64,000 bases of DNA from Brevundimonas sp. UBA5713 (GTDB lineage Bacteria > Pseudomonadota > Alphaproteobacteria > Caulobacterales > Caulobacteraceae), in the NCBI RefSeq assembly GCF_002419815.1, contig NZ_DIGV01000043.1, positions 1-64,000 of the forward strand, given 5' to 3'. The position numbers and the translations under genes were made by a program. A model generated the notes under the pieces. That model worked only from the letters and a program-made list of their open reading frames with translations, was not told the origin of the DNA and ran no database searches. Every line of letters begins with the position of its first letter. Positions within the stretch are counted from its first letter, which is position 1. Below are positions 1 through 7,907 of this stretch, in pieces.

Positions 1-520
1 GCGGGTCCGCACAGGTGTCGGCTGGCCCCTCACAGCGGATAACGGCTGCGCGCACCACCGTCAGCGCCGTCTCCAGCGCAGCGGTGGCATGGGCGGCCAG
101 ACGGGCCCCGCGCGCTGCACGGCGAAAATCATCCAGTCGGGCCACAGCGTCGGGTTCGGACAGCAGCAACAGATCACGGGCGTCGCGCGGCGTCGCCACA
201 TCCGGTACGGCCAGACCCAGTTTCAGGCTGGCGACCAGCAGTTCGATCTGGTCTGCCCCCAGCAGCTTTTTGGTCAAGGCGCGGTCGGCCAGCGGGTCCA
301 GCCATGCGACGATAGCCGCCAGCAGATCGCCTTCGCTGTTCAATTCGCGCAGGTCGGCGGGGATAAGACGCGGCTCCAGCCAATCCAGCCATGCCTCGAT
401 CCGGGCATTGGTCCAGTCGGCAGGCGCGTAGATTTCGGCGACCGAAGAGGGGCGCTCGACGCGTCGCGATTCCTGCGACACGCCCTCCGCGAGGGCGGCG
501 AACGGAAACTCTGCACCCAT
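1..520 (-). CDS. Unidentified protein, N-terminal part (cut by window edge)
   Basis: An open minus-strand frame begins at ATG 520 and runs off the left edge, giving 173 visible residues that start MGAEFPFAAL. A good ribosome binding site (GGAGGC) lies 5 nt before the ATG. The visible part is Ala/Leu/Asp-rich, probably helical, without signal peptide or membrane segment and with no motif I recognise. It is divergent from the NDUFA12-like gene with 213 bp between the starts. I cannot name the product. The codon use looks like its neighbours, so it is probably a real gene, but function is open. Confidence 0.6.
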   Translation of the reverse strand, partial: MGAEFPFAALAEGVSQESRRVERPSSVAEIYAPADWTNARIEAWLDWLEPRLIPADLRELNSEGDLLAAIVAWLDPLADRALTKKLLGADQIELLVASLKLGLAVPDVATPRDARDLLLLSEPDAVARLDDFRRAARGARLAAHATAALETALTVVRAAVIRCEGPADTCADP

Positions 521-733
521 GGATAGCCTCCATGCCCGTCTTCAATAACGTACCGTAAAACCCCTGATTGTCGGTCCTCAATAGATATTGCGTGTCCGAT
601 ACGATTTACCCCCAAGATATTGAAGCGGGCGAAAAGGCCACAAGGCGTGAACAAGCCGCTCAGATCGCTGGACGAAACGCTTTGCGGTTTCTATTATCGC
701 CCCGCGTCGCCGCACACCTTTGGGCGGCGAGAT

Positions 734-1144
734 ATGAGTGAGTGCGACAACGTGCTGAGCAAGATCTTCACCTGGTGGAATGGCGCGACCATTGGCACCC
801 TGTTCACCATCGCTAAGCGTGGCAGCCTGATCGGCACAGACGAATTCGGTAACCGCTATTACCAGTCGCGCGACACCATCTCCTACGATGGCCGCAAGCG
901 TCGTTGGGTCGTCTATAACGGATATGCCGAGGCCACCAAGGTCCCGCCTGAATGGCAGGGTTGGCTGCGTTATACCTATGACGAGGCCCCCAGCGAAAAG
1001 CCGCTGCCGCGTAAGGCCTTCGAAAAAGATCACATCCCGAACCTGACCGGCACGCCGTATGCGCGTCGTCCGCAAGGCTCGCTGGCGGCTATCGGCCAGC
1101 GTCCGGCCGCGACCGGCGACTATCAGGCCTGGACGCCGGAATGA
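734..1144 (+). CDS. NADH:ubiquinone oxidoreductase NDUFA12-family subunit
   Basis: A 136-residue protein of the NDUFA12 (17.2 kDa, B17.2) family, an accessory subunit of respiratory complex I kept in alphaproteobacteria and mitochondria. The family signature is visible near the start as FTWWNGATIGTLF, then DEFGNRYY, then RRWVVYNG and PPEWQGWLRY. An in-frame extension upstream to 620 exists, but homologues begin just before the FTWWNG motif, so ATG 734 is chosen. No clear Shine-Dalgarno is seen; a 7-bp inverted repeat (707-713 with 724-730) sits just before the start. Its stop overlaps the start of the DUF2155 gene by 4 bp, so the two are probably co-translated. Confidence 0.92.
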   Translation: MSECDNVLSKIFTWWNGATIGTLFTIAKRGSLIGTDEFGNRYYQSRDTISYDGRKRRWVVYNGYAEATKVPPEWQGWLRYTYDEAPSEKPLPRKAFEKDHIPNLTGTPYARRPQGSLAAIGQRPAATGDYQAWTPE

Positions 1145-1797
1145 TGTTTCGTCAGGTCCTGCTGGGCGGTGTGGTCGCAGCAGGCCTGGCTGTGTCCGGC
1201 GCGGGCGTATCCGCCGCATTGCTGGACGTTCCGCAAGATGCCGTTCCGGTTCAGGACCCTGTAGGCGACGCGTTGCGCAACACGGCTCCGCCTGCGCAAC
1301 CGCCTGCGCCTGTACCCCCACAGACCCCGACCACCACGCCTGCGCCGAACGTCACTGTGGTGCCGCCCCTCGAGAGCGAGGTCGCACCACAAGAAGAAGT
1401 GGTCGAAGAGGAAGACGTGGTCGAGGAACAACCGGTCGAAGTGGTCGAGGAACCCGTCGAGCCCGGTCCGCGTCGCCGTCTGCCTGTCGCGATCATTCAG
1501 GCCATCGACAAAACCACAGCCGAGACCATGCGTTTCGAAGTGGAAGTGGGTGGTCGTCCGGTTCGCTTCTCTCGCTCGCTGATCTTCAAGGTTCGCGCCT
1601 GCGAGGTCTCTGGTCCCGGTGAACAAACCGAAGACTCCATCGCCTATATCGAGATCGGCACGCAATCGCGTAACCAGACGGCCTCGACCGAGGCGCGTCA
1701 GGTGTTCAAGGGCTGGATGTTTGCCTCTTCGCCGAGCGTCAATCCGCTCCAGCACCCGACCTATGATGCGTGGGTGGTAGGCTGTAAGGGCCGCTGA
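1141..1797 (+). CDS. DUF2155 domain protein, exported
   Basis: A 218-residue protein with an N-terminal signal peptide (about residues 1-26, ending in a GVSA-A type cleavage region). A low-complexity stretch rich in Pro, then in Glu and Val (about 40-110), follows, and then a C-terminal DUF2155 domain of about 100 residues (from RLPVAIIQAIDK to the end). The domain has conserved Trp/Cys positions such as FKGWMFASSP and WVVGCKG. DUF2155 proteins are found beside NDUFA12-like and aat genes in alphaproteobacteria; their role is unknown and probably in the envelope. It overlaps the upstream gene by 4 bp, and its 3' end overlaps the convergent aat by 37 bp. Confidence 0.85.
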   Translation: MMFRQVLLGGVVAAGLAVSGAGVSAALLDVPQDAVPVQDPVGDALRNTAPPAQPPAPVPPQTPTTTPAPNVTVVPPLESEVAPQEEVVEEEDVVEEQPVEVVEEPVEPGPRRRLPVAIIQAIDKTTAETMRFEVEVGGRPVRFSRSLIFKVRACEVSGPGEQTEDSIAYIEIGTQSRNQTASTEARQVFKGWMFASSPSVNPLQHPTYDAWVVGCKGR

Positions 1798-2471
1798 GCC
1801 CATTCTACGGCCTGCGCCCCCGTCATCGGGGTTAGCATCAAATCAAAATCGGGCCGCGCTTTGAGCGCATAGGGCAGGCGGCGCAGATAGGCGGTCTGCG
1901 GGATTTCCTGCGTGCCGAACTGTTTCAGATGATCGTTCTGGAACTGGGCGTCCAGCAGTACGAAGCCCGCACGGTTCAATCGCGCCACCAGATGCACCAG
2001 CGCGACCTTGGACGAGTCCGTGGCGCGGCTAAACATGCTCTCGCCAAAGAAGGCTCCGCCCAGCGAGACGCCATAAAGCCCGCCGACAAGAGCTTCATCC
2101 TTCCAGCATTCGACGCTGTGGGCATGTCCGCGCGCGTGAAGCTCTCCATACAGGCGACGGATCGGCCCGTTGATCCACGTATCCTCGCGCCCCTTGGCCG
2201 GGGCTGCGCAGGCGTCAACCACGTTCAGAAACGCCGTATTGACGCGCACGTCGAACGGCTCGCCGCGGACGGTGCGTTTCAGTCTGGTGGGGATGTGAAA
2301 AGCGTCCAGCGGAATAATGCCGCGCTGGTCCGGTTCAACGAGAAAGACGCGGGGATCATCCCGCGCCTCTCCCATGGGAAAGACCCCGCTGGCGTAGCAG
2401 CGCAGGAGAGCGTCGGCGTCAAACACCTCGCGCTCCATCGCGCTGAACTCGGGGTCGTCCTCTTCGATCAA
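1761..2471 (-). CDS. aat: Leucyl/phenylalanyl-tRNA--protein transferase
   Basis: A 236-residue L/F-transferase, which moves Leu or Phe from aminoacyl-tRNA to N-terminal Arg/Lys of proteins and so marks them for ClpAP degradation (bacterial N-end rule). Family features are the N-terminal YASGVFPMGEARDD region, GREDTWINGPI, HSVECWKDEALVGGLYGVSLGGAFFGESMFS, and FVLLDAQFQNDHLKQFG. Its start lies 1 bp after the accC stop, so it is the last gene of an aroQ-accB-accC-aat transcription unit. The 3' end runs into the convergent DUF2155 gene. Confidence 0.97.
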   Translation of the reverse strand: MIEEDDPEFSAMEREVFDADALLRCYASGVFPMGEARDDPRVFLVEPDQRGIIPLDAFHIPTRLKRTVRGEPFDVRVNTAFLNVVDACAAPAKGREDTWINGPIRRLYGELHARGHAHSVECWKDEALVGGLYGVSLGGAFFGESMFSRATDSSKVALVHLVARLNRAGFVLLDAQFQNDHLKQFGTQEIPQTAYLRRLPYALKARPDFDLMLTPMTGAQAVEWAQRPLQPTTHAS

Positions 2472-2472
2472 A

Positions 2473-3825
2473 TCAGGCTTTCGCCTTCTGGGCCGCGGCC
2501 CATTTTTCCAGCCAGTGGATGTCGTAGTCGCCGGTCAGGATGTCCGGCTCCTGCAACAGCTTCTGGAACAGCGGGATGGTGGTATCCACGCCGCCGACAA
2601 CCGTTTCGCCCAGAGCGCGCTTGAGGCGTGCCAGAGCTTCCTCGCGGTCGCGACCGTGGACGATCAGCTTGCCGATCAGGCTGTCGTAGTAGGGCGGGAT
2701 CGAATAGCCAGAGAAGATCGCGCTATCGAGACGCACACCCAGACCGCCCGGAGCGTGGAAGTCGGTCACGGTGCCCGGCGACGGGGTGAAGGTTTCAGCG
2801 TTCTCGGCGTTGATACGCACTTCGATCGCATGGCCTTTGAACTCGACGTCTTCCTGAGTGAACGACAGCGGCAGACCGGCAGCGATGCGGATCTGTTCGC
2901 GGACGAGGTCCACGCCGGTGATCATTTCAGTCACCGGATGCTCGACCTGCAGGCGGGTGTTCATCTCAATGAAGAAGAACTCGCCATCTTCCCACAGGAA
3001 CTCGATGGTGCCGACGCCGAGATAGCCGATGGCGGCAATGGCCTTGTTGACCACTTCGCCGATCTTCTTGCGACCTTCTGCCGACAGGGCAGGGGACGGA
3101 GCTTCTTCCAGAACCTTCTGGTGGCGACGCTGCAGCGAGCAGTCACGCTCGCCGAGGTGGACCACGTTGCCGTGGCTGTCAGCGATGACCTGGATCTCGA
3201 TGTGGCGCGGCTTCTGGAGATAGCGTTCCATATAGACGGCACCGTTGCCGAAGGCGGCCAGCGCCTCGGACTGTGCGGTCTGGACAGCTTCGACCAGATC
3301 GTCGGCAGTCATGGCGACCTTCATGCCGCGACCGCCACCGCCAGCAGCCGCCTTGACGATCAGCGGGAAGCCGATCGACTTGGACGCTTCAATGGCTTGC
3401 TCGACAGTTTCGACTTCGCCATCCGAACCCGGAACGACCGGAATACCGGCATCCTTGACGGTTTGCTTGGCGGTGATCTTGTCGCCCATCACGCGGATGT
3501 GGTCCGGCTTGGGACCGATGAAGGTCATGCCGTGAGCTTCGATGATTTCAGCGAAGCGGGCATTTTCCGACAGAAAGCCGTAACCCGGGTGGATCGCCTG
3601 CGCGCCGGTGATTTCAGCAGCGGCAATGATCTGGGGGATGTTCAGATACGACTTGGCAGCCGGAGCCGGACCAATGCAGACGCTCTCGTCGGCCAGACGC
3701 ACCCACATGGCACCGCGGTCGGCTTCCGAGTGGATGGCCACCGTCGAGATGCCCATTTCCTTACAGGCGCGATGCACCCGAAGGGCGATTTCGCCACGGT
3801 TGGCGATGAGGACCTTGTTGAACAT
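2473..3825 (-). CDS. accC: Acetyl-CoA carboxylase, biotin carboxylase subunit
   Basis: A 450-residue biotin carboxylase of normal length. It carboxylates biotin on AccB using ATP and bicarbonate, the first half-reaction of acetyl-CoA carboxylase in fatty acid synthesis. Visible motifs are the N-terminal FNKVLIANRGEIALR, the ATP-grasp glycine loop AAAGGGGRGMKV (about residue 165), and the catalytic-site segment EMNTRLQVEHPVTE (about 288-301). It lies 8 bp after accB and 1 bp before aat, so they are almost certainly in one operon. Confidence 0.98.
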   Translation of the reverse strand: MFNKVLIANRGEIALRVHRACKEMGISTVAIHSEADRGAMWVRLADESVCIGPAPAAKSYLNIPQIIAAAEITGAQAIHPGYGFLSENARFAEIIEAHGMTFIGPKPDHIRVMGDKITAKQTVKDAGIPVVPGSDGEVETVEQAIEASKSIGFPLIVKAAAGGGGRGMKVAMTADDLVEAVQTAQSEALAAFGNGAVYMERYLQKPRHIEIQVIADSHGNVVHLGERDCSLQRRHQKVLEEAPSPALSAEGRKKIGEVVNKAIAAIGYLGVGTIEFLWEDGEFFFIEMNTRLQVEHPVTEMITGVDLVREQIRIAAGLPLSFTQEDVEFKGHAIEVRINAENAETFTPSPGTVTDFHAPGGLGVRLDSAIFSGYSIPPYYDSLIGKLIVHGRDREEALARLKRALGETVVGGVDTTIPLFQKLLQEPDILTGDYDIHWLEKWAAAQKAKA

Positions 3826-3833
3826 GGTCAGGC

Positions 3834-4307
3834 TCAGGCTTCCAGAACGACCAGAGCTTCACCGAACTCGACCGGCTGCGCGTCGCCGACGAGGATTTCT
3901 GCCACCACACCATCGCGCGGAGCGACGATCGGGTTCATGGTCTTCATGGCTTCGATGATCAGCAGGGTCTGGCCCTTCTTGACCTTGGCACCGGCCGAGA
4001 CGAATGGCGCAGCACCCGGAGCCGGTTGCAGATAGGCGGTACCGACCATCGGCGACTTCACTTCTTCACCCGAGCGGGCGACCGGAGCAGACGCCGCCGG
4101 AGCTGCGGCAGGGGCAGCTGCCGGAGCAGCGACCGGAGCCGGAGCAGCGGCGTATTGAACCGGAGCGGCAGCCACCGTGATCTCGCGCTTCACCTTGATC
4201 TTCAGATCGTCCTTCTCGACTTCGATCTCGGTCAGTTCGGTCTCGTTCAGGATGTTGGCGAGGGCGCGGACCAGTTCGGCGTCGATGGCAGTGTGTTTGT
4301 CGGACAT
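3834..4307 (-). CDS. accB: Acetyl-CoA carboxylase biotin carboxyl carrier protein
   Basis: A 157-residue biotin carrier. The N-terminal part is acidic and helical, a flexible Ala/Pro-rich linker spans about 46-78, and a C-terminal biotinyl domain follows with the acceptor lysine in EAMKTMN (Lys122). It carries carboxybiotin between AccC and the AccAD carboxyltransferase. It is followed 8 bp later by accC and preceded by aroQ 38 bp upstream. Confidence 0.98.
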   Translation of the reverse strand: MSDKHTAIDAELVRALANILNETELTEIEVEKDDLKIKVKREITVAAAPVQYAAAPAPVAAPAAAPAAAPAASAPVARSGEEVKSPMVGTAYLQPAPGAAPFVSAGAKVKKGQTLLIIEAMKTMNPIVAPRDGVVAEILVGDAQPVEFGEALVVLEA

Positions 4308-4345
4308 GGGTGTCTTCTTCTTCTCGTGTACTTAGCCGTAAGCCG

Positions 4346-4789
4346 TTAGGCGCGACGGATGAGGTTCAGGGCCGCCGTGACGGCCAGTTCGTACCCCTGA
4401 ACGCCCAGACCGGCGATCACGCCGGTGGCGGCCAGGGACACATAGGAGTGGTGCCTGAAGGCCTCGCGCGCGGCGGGGTTCGACAGGTGGCACTCAATGA
4501 CGGGGATGCTCAGGGTCTTCAGCGCGTCCAACAGCGCCACAGAGGTGTGGCTGTAGGCGGCGGGATTGATGATCAGAGCCGAGGCTTCCTTACGGGCCTC
4601 CTGAATCCAGTCGACGAGTTCGCCCTCGTGATTGGACTGGCGGAATACAACAGTGGCACCTTGGGCGGCGGCCTCACAGCGCTTTTGCACGTCTGCGAGA
4701 GTGTCGCGGCCATAGATGTCCGGCTCACGCTCTCCGAGGAGGTTGAGGTTCGGGCCGTTCAGGACATAAAGGACAGGCGCTTGTGGCAT
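4346..4789 (-). CDS. aroQ: 3-dehydroquinate dehydratase, type II
   Basis: A 147-residue type II dehydroquinase, which converts 3-dehydroquinate to 3-dehydroshikimate in the shikimate pathway. Signature segments are VLNGPNLNLLGEREPDIYG (with the catalytic Tyr), RQSNHEGELVDWI, IINPAAYSHTSVAL and ECHLSNPAAREAFRHHS. It is the first gene of the aroQ-accB-accC-aat cluster; the same pairing with accBC is common in alphaproteobacteria. A promoter-like pair lies 47-76 bp upstream (see separate entry). Confidence 0.97.
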   Translation of the reverse strand: MPQAPVLYVLNGPNLNLLGEREPDIYGRDTLADVQKRCEAAAQGATVVFRQSNHEGELVDWIQEARKEASALIINPAAYSHTSVALLDALKTLSIPVIECHLSNPAAREAFRHHSYVSLAATGVIAGLGVQGYELAVTAALNLIRRA

Positions 4790-4835
4790 TCGCTCGTTTT
4801 GAATGGCGCACTGTAACGCGCGCGGAGTCGTGGAC

Positions 4836-4865
4836 TTTCTAGCCTGACTTGGGGTGTGACGCCAA
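4836..4865 (-). promoter_or_regulatory. Candidate aroQ-accBC promoter
   Basis: On the minus strand TTGGCG (4865-4860) and GCTAGAAA (4843-4836) are separated by 16 bp. This fits the Caulobacter housekeeping pattern (TTGACG / GCTANAWC) closely. It is 47 bp before the aroQ start. A perfect dyad, TGACGT-T-ACGTCA at 4883-4895, lies just upstream of the -35 and could be an operator. Confidence 0.45.
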
Positions 4866-4913
4866 GCATTCGCGCAAATTCTTGACGTTACGTCAGATTG
4901 TGTCCTGTTAAAT

Positions 4914-4940
4914 CAACGCCCTGCGGCTTTTCAAGGGCGA
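4914..4940 (-). terminator. Weak hairpin after the PhzF-family gene
   Basis: Just after the stop of the PhzF-family gene the minus strand can fold CGCCCT with AGGGCG around an 11-nt loop. Only a short T-poor tail follows, so termination activity is uncertain. Confidence 0.3.
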
Positions 4941-4941
4941 A

Positions 4942-5802
4942 TTACAACTCCAACTGGCCCCGCGCAGTGATGACGCATTGCCCGCCGACGCGAATATGCC
5001 CGTCTGAGTCGGCGGACAGGTGCACGGTGCCGTCGCGGCCGACGCAGCGCCCCTGACGCGACAGATAGGACCAGTCGCGATGGGGCAGCTGACCCAGATG
5101 GCGGCGATAGGCGGCAATGGCTCCGTTGCCACTGCCGCACACCGGGTCTTCGGGCACGCCGTCGGACACGGCAAAGGAGCGCACCTCTATGCTGCCGTCG
5201 TCATAGCGCGCGAACAGAGACACGCCCGTCAGATCATTTTGCCGTTCGACCTCTGCGGCCAGATTGAGGTCATGCCGCATCGCCAGCAAGGCCTCGACGC
5301 TCTCGATCTCGGCCACGCCCCACACGATACCCACATCGACAGCGGCAAAGGCTGCATCTGCCGCTAAGGGCGCACCATAGGCGCGGGACAGGGCCTGCAC
5401 GGCGGTGTCGGGCAAGGGGGTGATACGGGCCGCGGGAAGTTGCAACGTCAACTGTCCGTCATCCGCATCGAGGCTGATATCAATCAGACCAGCCTTGCAT
5501 TCTTGCACCAGTTTGCCATCCAGCGGTGCCTTCCAGCCGCTGTCGATCACCGCCCTGGCGCTGCCCAGTGTCGGATGGCCCGCAAAGGCCAGTTCGGAGG
5601 CGGGTGTAAAGATACGCAGCCGATAGTCGGCGTCCGGCGTCGTGGCGGGCAGGACAAAGGTGGTCTCGGACAGATTGGTCCAGCGGGCGATGGCCTGCAT
5701 CTGCTCGCTGCCGAGCCCTTCGGCGTCCAGAATGACGGCGACCGGATTGCCCATCAAAGGTCGGGCCGAAAATGCATCCACCACCAGATAACGCCGCGCC
5801 AT
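4942..5802 (-). CDS. PhzF-family isomerase/epimerase
   Basis: A 286-residue PhzF/DapF-fold protein. Characteristic segments are the N-terminal FSARPLMGNPVAVIL, the conserved acid in WTNLSETTFVLPA (the catalytic Glu of PhzF), AFAGHPTLGSARAVID, and near the C terminus GVPEDPVCGSGNGAIAAY. The phenazine gene cluster itself is absent, so this is one of the many PhzF homologues of unknown substrate, not evidence for phenazine production. The start at 5802 is chosen because homologues start here and a GGAGA ribosome site lies upstream; the frame stays open for another 430 bp without similarity. It is divergent from thiS with 143 bp between. Confidence 0.9.
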   Translation of the reverse strand: MARRYLVVDAFSARPLMGNPVAVILDAEGLGSEQMQAIARWTNLSETTFVLPATTPDADYRLRIFTPASELAFAGHPTLGSARAVIDSGWKAPLDGKLVQECKAGLIDISLDADDGQLTLQLPAARITPLPDTAVQALSRAYGAPLAADAAFAAVDVGIVWGVAEIESVEALLAMRHDLNLAAEVERQNDLTGVSLFARYDDGSIEVRSFAVSDGVPEDPVCGSGNGAIAAYRRHLGQLPHRDWSYLSRQGRCVGRDGTVHLSADSDGHIRVGGQCVITARGQLEL

Positions 5803-5945
5803 ATGCTGTTCTCCGCTATGTAAATTTCGTTGATAGGCGTGTGGTCTTGGCTGTGTCGAGCGGGGCGATTGAGTTCCTGCGCGCATCAACCCATATTCGG
5901 CATACACCCGCGCTGTGACAGGTACGGGACGAATGGAGCGATGAT

Positions 5946-6143
5946 TTGCGTATCGAAGTGAACGGGCAGGGGCGCGAGACGAGCGCGGCGACTGTTCTGG
6001 CCCTGATCGAAGAGTTGAAGCTGGACCCGCGCAAGGTAGCGGTGGAGCGCAATCTGGAGATCGTGCCGCGTTCGCTGCATGCCACGACCGAAGTGGCCGA
6101 GGGCGACAAGTTCGAGCTGGTCCAGTTCGTCGGCGGCGGCTGA
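5946..6143 (+). CDS. thiS: Sulfur carrier protein ThiS
   Basis: A 65-residue ubiquitin-fold protein ending in the diglycine tail VQFVGGG. ThiS is adenylated by ThiF and thiocarboxylated at its C terminus, then donates sulfur to ThiG in thiazole synthesis. The start is TTG 5946 (LRIEVNG), supported by GGAG 7 nt upstream; the nearby ATG 5941 is in another frame. It is followed by thiG after 72 bp. No TPP riboswitch consensus is seen in the 143-bp upstream region. Confidence 0.93.
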   Translation: MRIEVNGQGRETSAATVLALIEELKLDPRKVAVERNLEIVPRSLHATTEVAEGDKFELVQFVGGG

Positions 6144-6215
6144 ATCTGGCAAGCAAACAGATCAAATCCGGTATCGCCGCTTTTAAGGGCGGCACACAGT
6201 CGCTAACTGTTCGGC

Positions 6216-7004
6216 ATGACCGATTCCGCCCCACGTACCGATAGCTGGACCGTCGCAGGTCGCACCTTCAACTCCCGCCTGATCGTGGGCACGGGCAAGT
6301 ACCGTGACTATGAGCAGAATGCCGCCGCCGTTGTGGCTTCGGGCGCGGAAATGGTGACGGTGGCCGTACGCCGCGTGAACCTGACCGATCCCGGCCAGCC
6401 GGTCCTGACGGACTATATCGACCCGAAGACATACACCTACCTGCCGAATACGGCGGGCTGCTTTACCGCAGAGGACGCCATGCGTACCCTGCGTCTGGCC
6501 CGCGAAGCCGGTGGCTGGACGCTGGTAAAGCTGGAAGTTCTGTCGGAACAGAAGCACCTGTATCCGGACATGGAAGAGACCCTGCGCGCGCTGAAGCTGC
6601 TAACTGCAGAGGGCTTCGAGGTCATGGTCTATTGCACTGATGACCCTGTCTATGCCCGCAAGCTGGAAGATGCAGGCGCGGTGGCCATCATGCCGCTGGG
6701 CGCGCCGATCGGCTCGGGGCTGGGCATCCAGAACCCGATCAACATCCGCATGATCGTGGAACAGTCGAGCGTGCCGGTTCTGGTGGATGCGGGCGTGGGT
6801 ACAGCGTCCGATGCCGCTGTGGCCATGGAGCTGGGCTGCGACGGCGTGTTGATGAACACCGCCATTGCCGAGGCGCGCGACCCGATCCTGATGGCCAGCG
6901 CCATGAAGCACGCGGTGATCGCCGGCCGCGAATCCTATCTGGCGGGCCGGATGAAGAAGCGCATGTTTGCTGATCCGTCCTCTCCGCTGGCGGGCCTGAT
7001 CTGA
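6216..7004 (+). CDS. thiG: Thiazole synthase
   Basis: A 262-residue TIM-barrel thiazole synthase. It condenses 1-deoxy-D-xylulose 5-phosphate, dehydroglycine and ThiS-thiocarboxylate to the thiazole phosphate of thiamine. Visible are NSRLIVGTGKYRDYEQ at the start, the Schiff-base lysine region TLVKLEVLSEQKHLYPD, the phosphate-binding MPLGAPIGSGLGIQNP, and VDAGVGTASDAAVAMELGCDG. Its length is normal. It forms a small unit with thiS; thiO, thiE, thiC and thiF are not in the window. A bidirectional hairpin terminator follows. Confidence 0.97.
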   Translation: MTDSAPRTDSWTVAGRTFNSRLIVGTGKYRDYEQNAAAVVASGAEMVTVAVRRVNLTDPGQPVLTDYIDPKTYTYLPNTAGCFTAEDAMRTLRLAREAGGWTLVKLEVLSEQKHLYPDMEETLRALKLLTAEGFEVMVYCTDDPVYARKLEDAGAVAIMPLGAPIGSGLGIQNPINIRMIVEQSSVPVLVDAGVGTASDAAVAMELGCDGVLMNTAIAEARDPILMASAMKHAVIAGRESYLAGRMKKRMFADPSSPLAGLI

Positions 7005-7025
7005 TCAGGGCCTGACGGCAAATGG

Positions 7026-7058
7026 AAAAAGAGCCGCTCCGGATGGGGCGGCTCTTTT
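7026..7058. terminator. Bidirectional terminator between thiG and the DsbA-like gene
   Basis: A perfect 10-bp stem GAGCCGCTCC / GGGGCGGCTC (one G-T type mismatch tolerated near the loop) with a 4-nt GGAT loop is flanked by AAAAA on one side and TTTT on the other. It can stop transcription from both convergent genes. Confidence 0.85.
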
Positions 7059-7068
7059 GCTTTGGGGA

Positions 7069-7857
7069 TCAGCCCTTGGCCTTGGCGATCATCTCGGCCA
7101 CGGCGCGCGGCTCGATACTGGGGCTGGCCTTGCCGTTGACGAAGAAGGTTGGCGTCCCCCTCAGGCCCATAGCTGCGGCGCTGGTATGGATGTCGGCGAT
7201 GTGACGCGTCATCTCTTCGGAAACAAGGGCGGCGCGGGCTTGGCTCATGTTGACGCCAGCCTCGGCCAGGATGGCATCGATGCTTTGCTGGGTCAGAGAG
7301 CCCTCGGCCATCATGGCATCATAGACTTCGAGGTATTTGCCCTGTTGGTGGGCGGCCAAGGCGGCGCGGGCCGCATACTGGGACGTCACCGTCTGGCCGC
7401 TGTCCAGAATGGGCCAATCCTTGAAGACAAAGCGCACGTCGGGATGGGCTTCCATCAGGGCACGATACTGCGGAGCCACGGCCTTACAGCCCGGGCAGCG
7501 GAAGTCGAAGAACTCGATCACCGTCACCTTGGCATCGGCCGGACCAAAGGCCGGATCGCGGGCATCGACGGCCAGTAGGGTCGGGTTCTTTTCGACTGCC
7601 GCATTGATGCTGGCGACCATGTTCTGGTCTTCCTGAGCCTGACGGGCCTCCAATACCTCATCCAGCACCTGCGGATTGCGCAGCAGATAGGATCGGACCT
7701 GCTCGCCAAAGCCCCCGCCCACATAGGGCATGGCCGCGACGCCCAGAGCCAGCACCGACAGGGCCAGCGCCGCACCGCCCAGCACCGTGGGCGACAAGCC
7801 GCCCGCGCGCTTGGGTGCCTTTTCAGGAGTGTCGGGCGTGATTTGGGGATCGGTCAT
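7069..7857 (-). CDS. DsbA-family thiol:disulfide protein, membrane-anchored
   Basis: A 262-residue protein with a short cytoplasmic N terminus, one hydrophobic anchor (about residues 20-45), a helical spacer, and a thioredoxin/DsbA domain. The redox motif is CPGC (in FDFRCPGCKAV), and the cis-proline loop is GTPTFFVNGK. The family (Com1/ScsC-like DsbA) oxidises or isomerises disulfides in exported proteins; CPGC differs from CPHC of classical DsbA and its redox role here is open. The start at 7857 is the first plausible Met; no strong ribosome site is visible. The gene lies downstream of the M48 protease on the same strand, 50 bp apart. Confidence 0.88.
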   Translation of the reverse strand: MTDPQITPDTPEKAPKRAGGLSPTVLGGAALALSVLALGVAAMPYVGGGFGEQVRSYLLRNPQVLDEVLEARQAQEDQNMVASINAAVEKNPTLLAVDARDPAFGPADAKVTVIEFFDFRCPGCKAVAPQYRALMEAHPDVRFVFKDWPILDSGQTVTSQYAARAALAAHQQGKYLEVYDAMMAEGSLTQQSIDAILAEAGVNMSQARAALVSEEMTRHIADIHTSAAAMGLRGTPTFFVNGKASPSIEPRAVAEMIAKAKG

Positions 7858-7907
7858 GAACAGCCAGTCGGTCGGTAAAATAGAGTGTGGGTTGCCGTGA
7901 ACGCCCG

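Noticed and set aside
2515..4035. 506-codon open frame opposite accC
   Set aside because: Antisense shadow of accC/accB; no ribosome site or family resemblance, and accC is unmistakable.
4942..5802. Phenazine biosynthesis locus
   Set aside because: Only a PhzF-family isomerase is present; no phzA-G genes are nearby, and such homologues are widespread without phenazines.
5803..5945. TPP riboswitch before thiS
   Set aside because: The conserved core sequences are not present; only unrelated short repeats.
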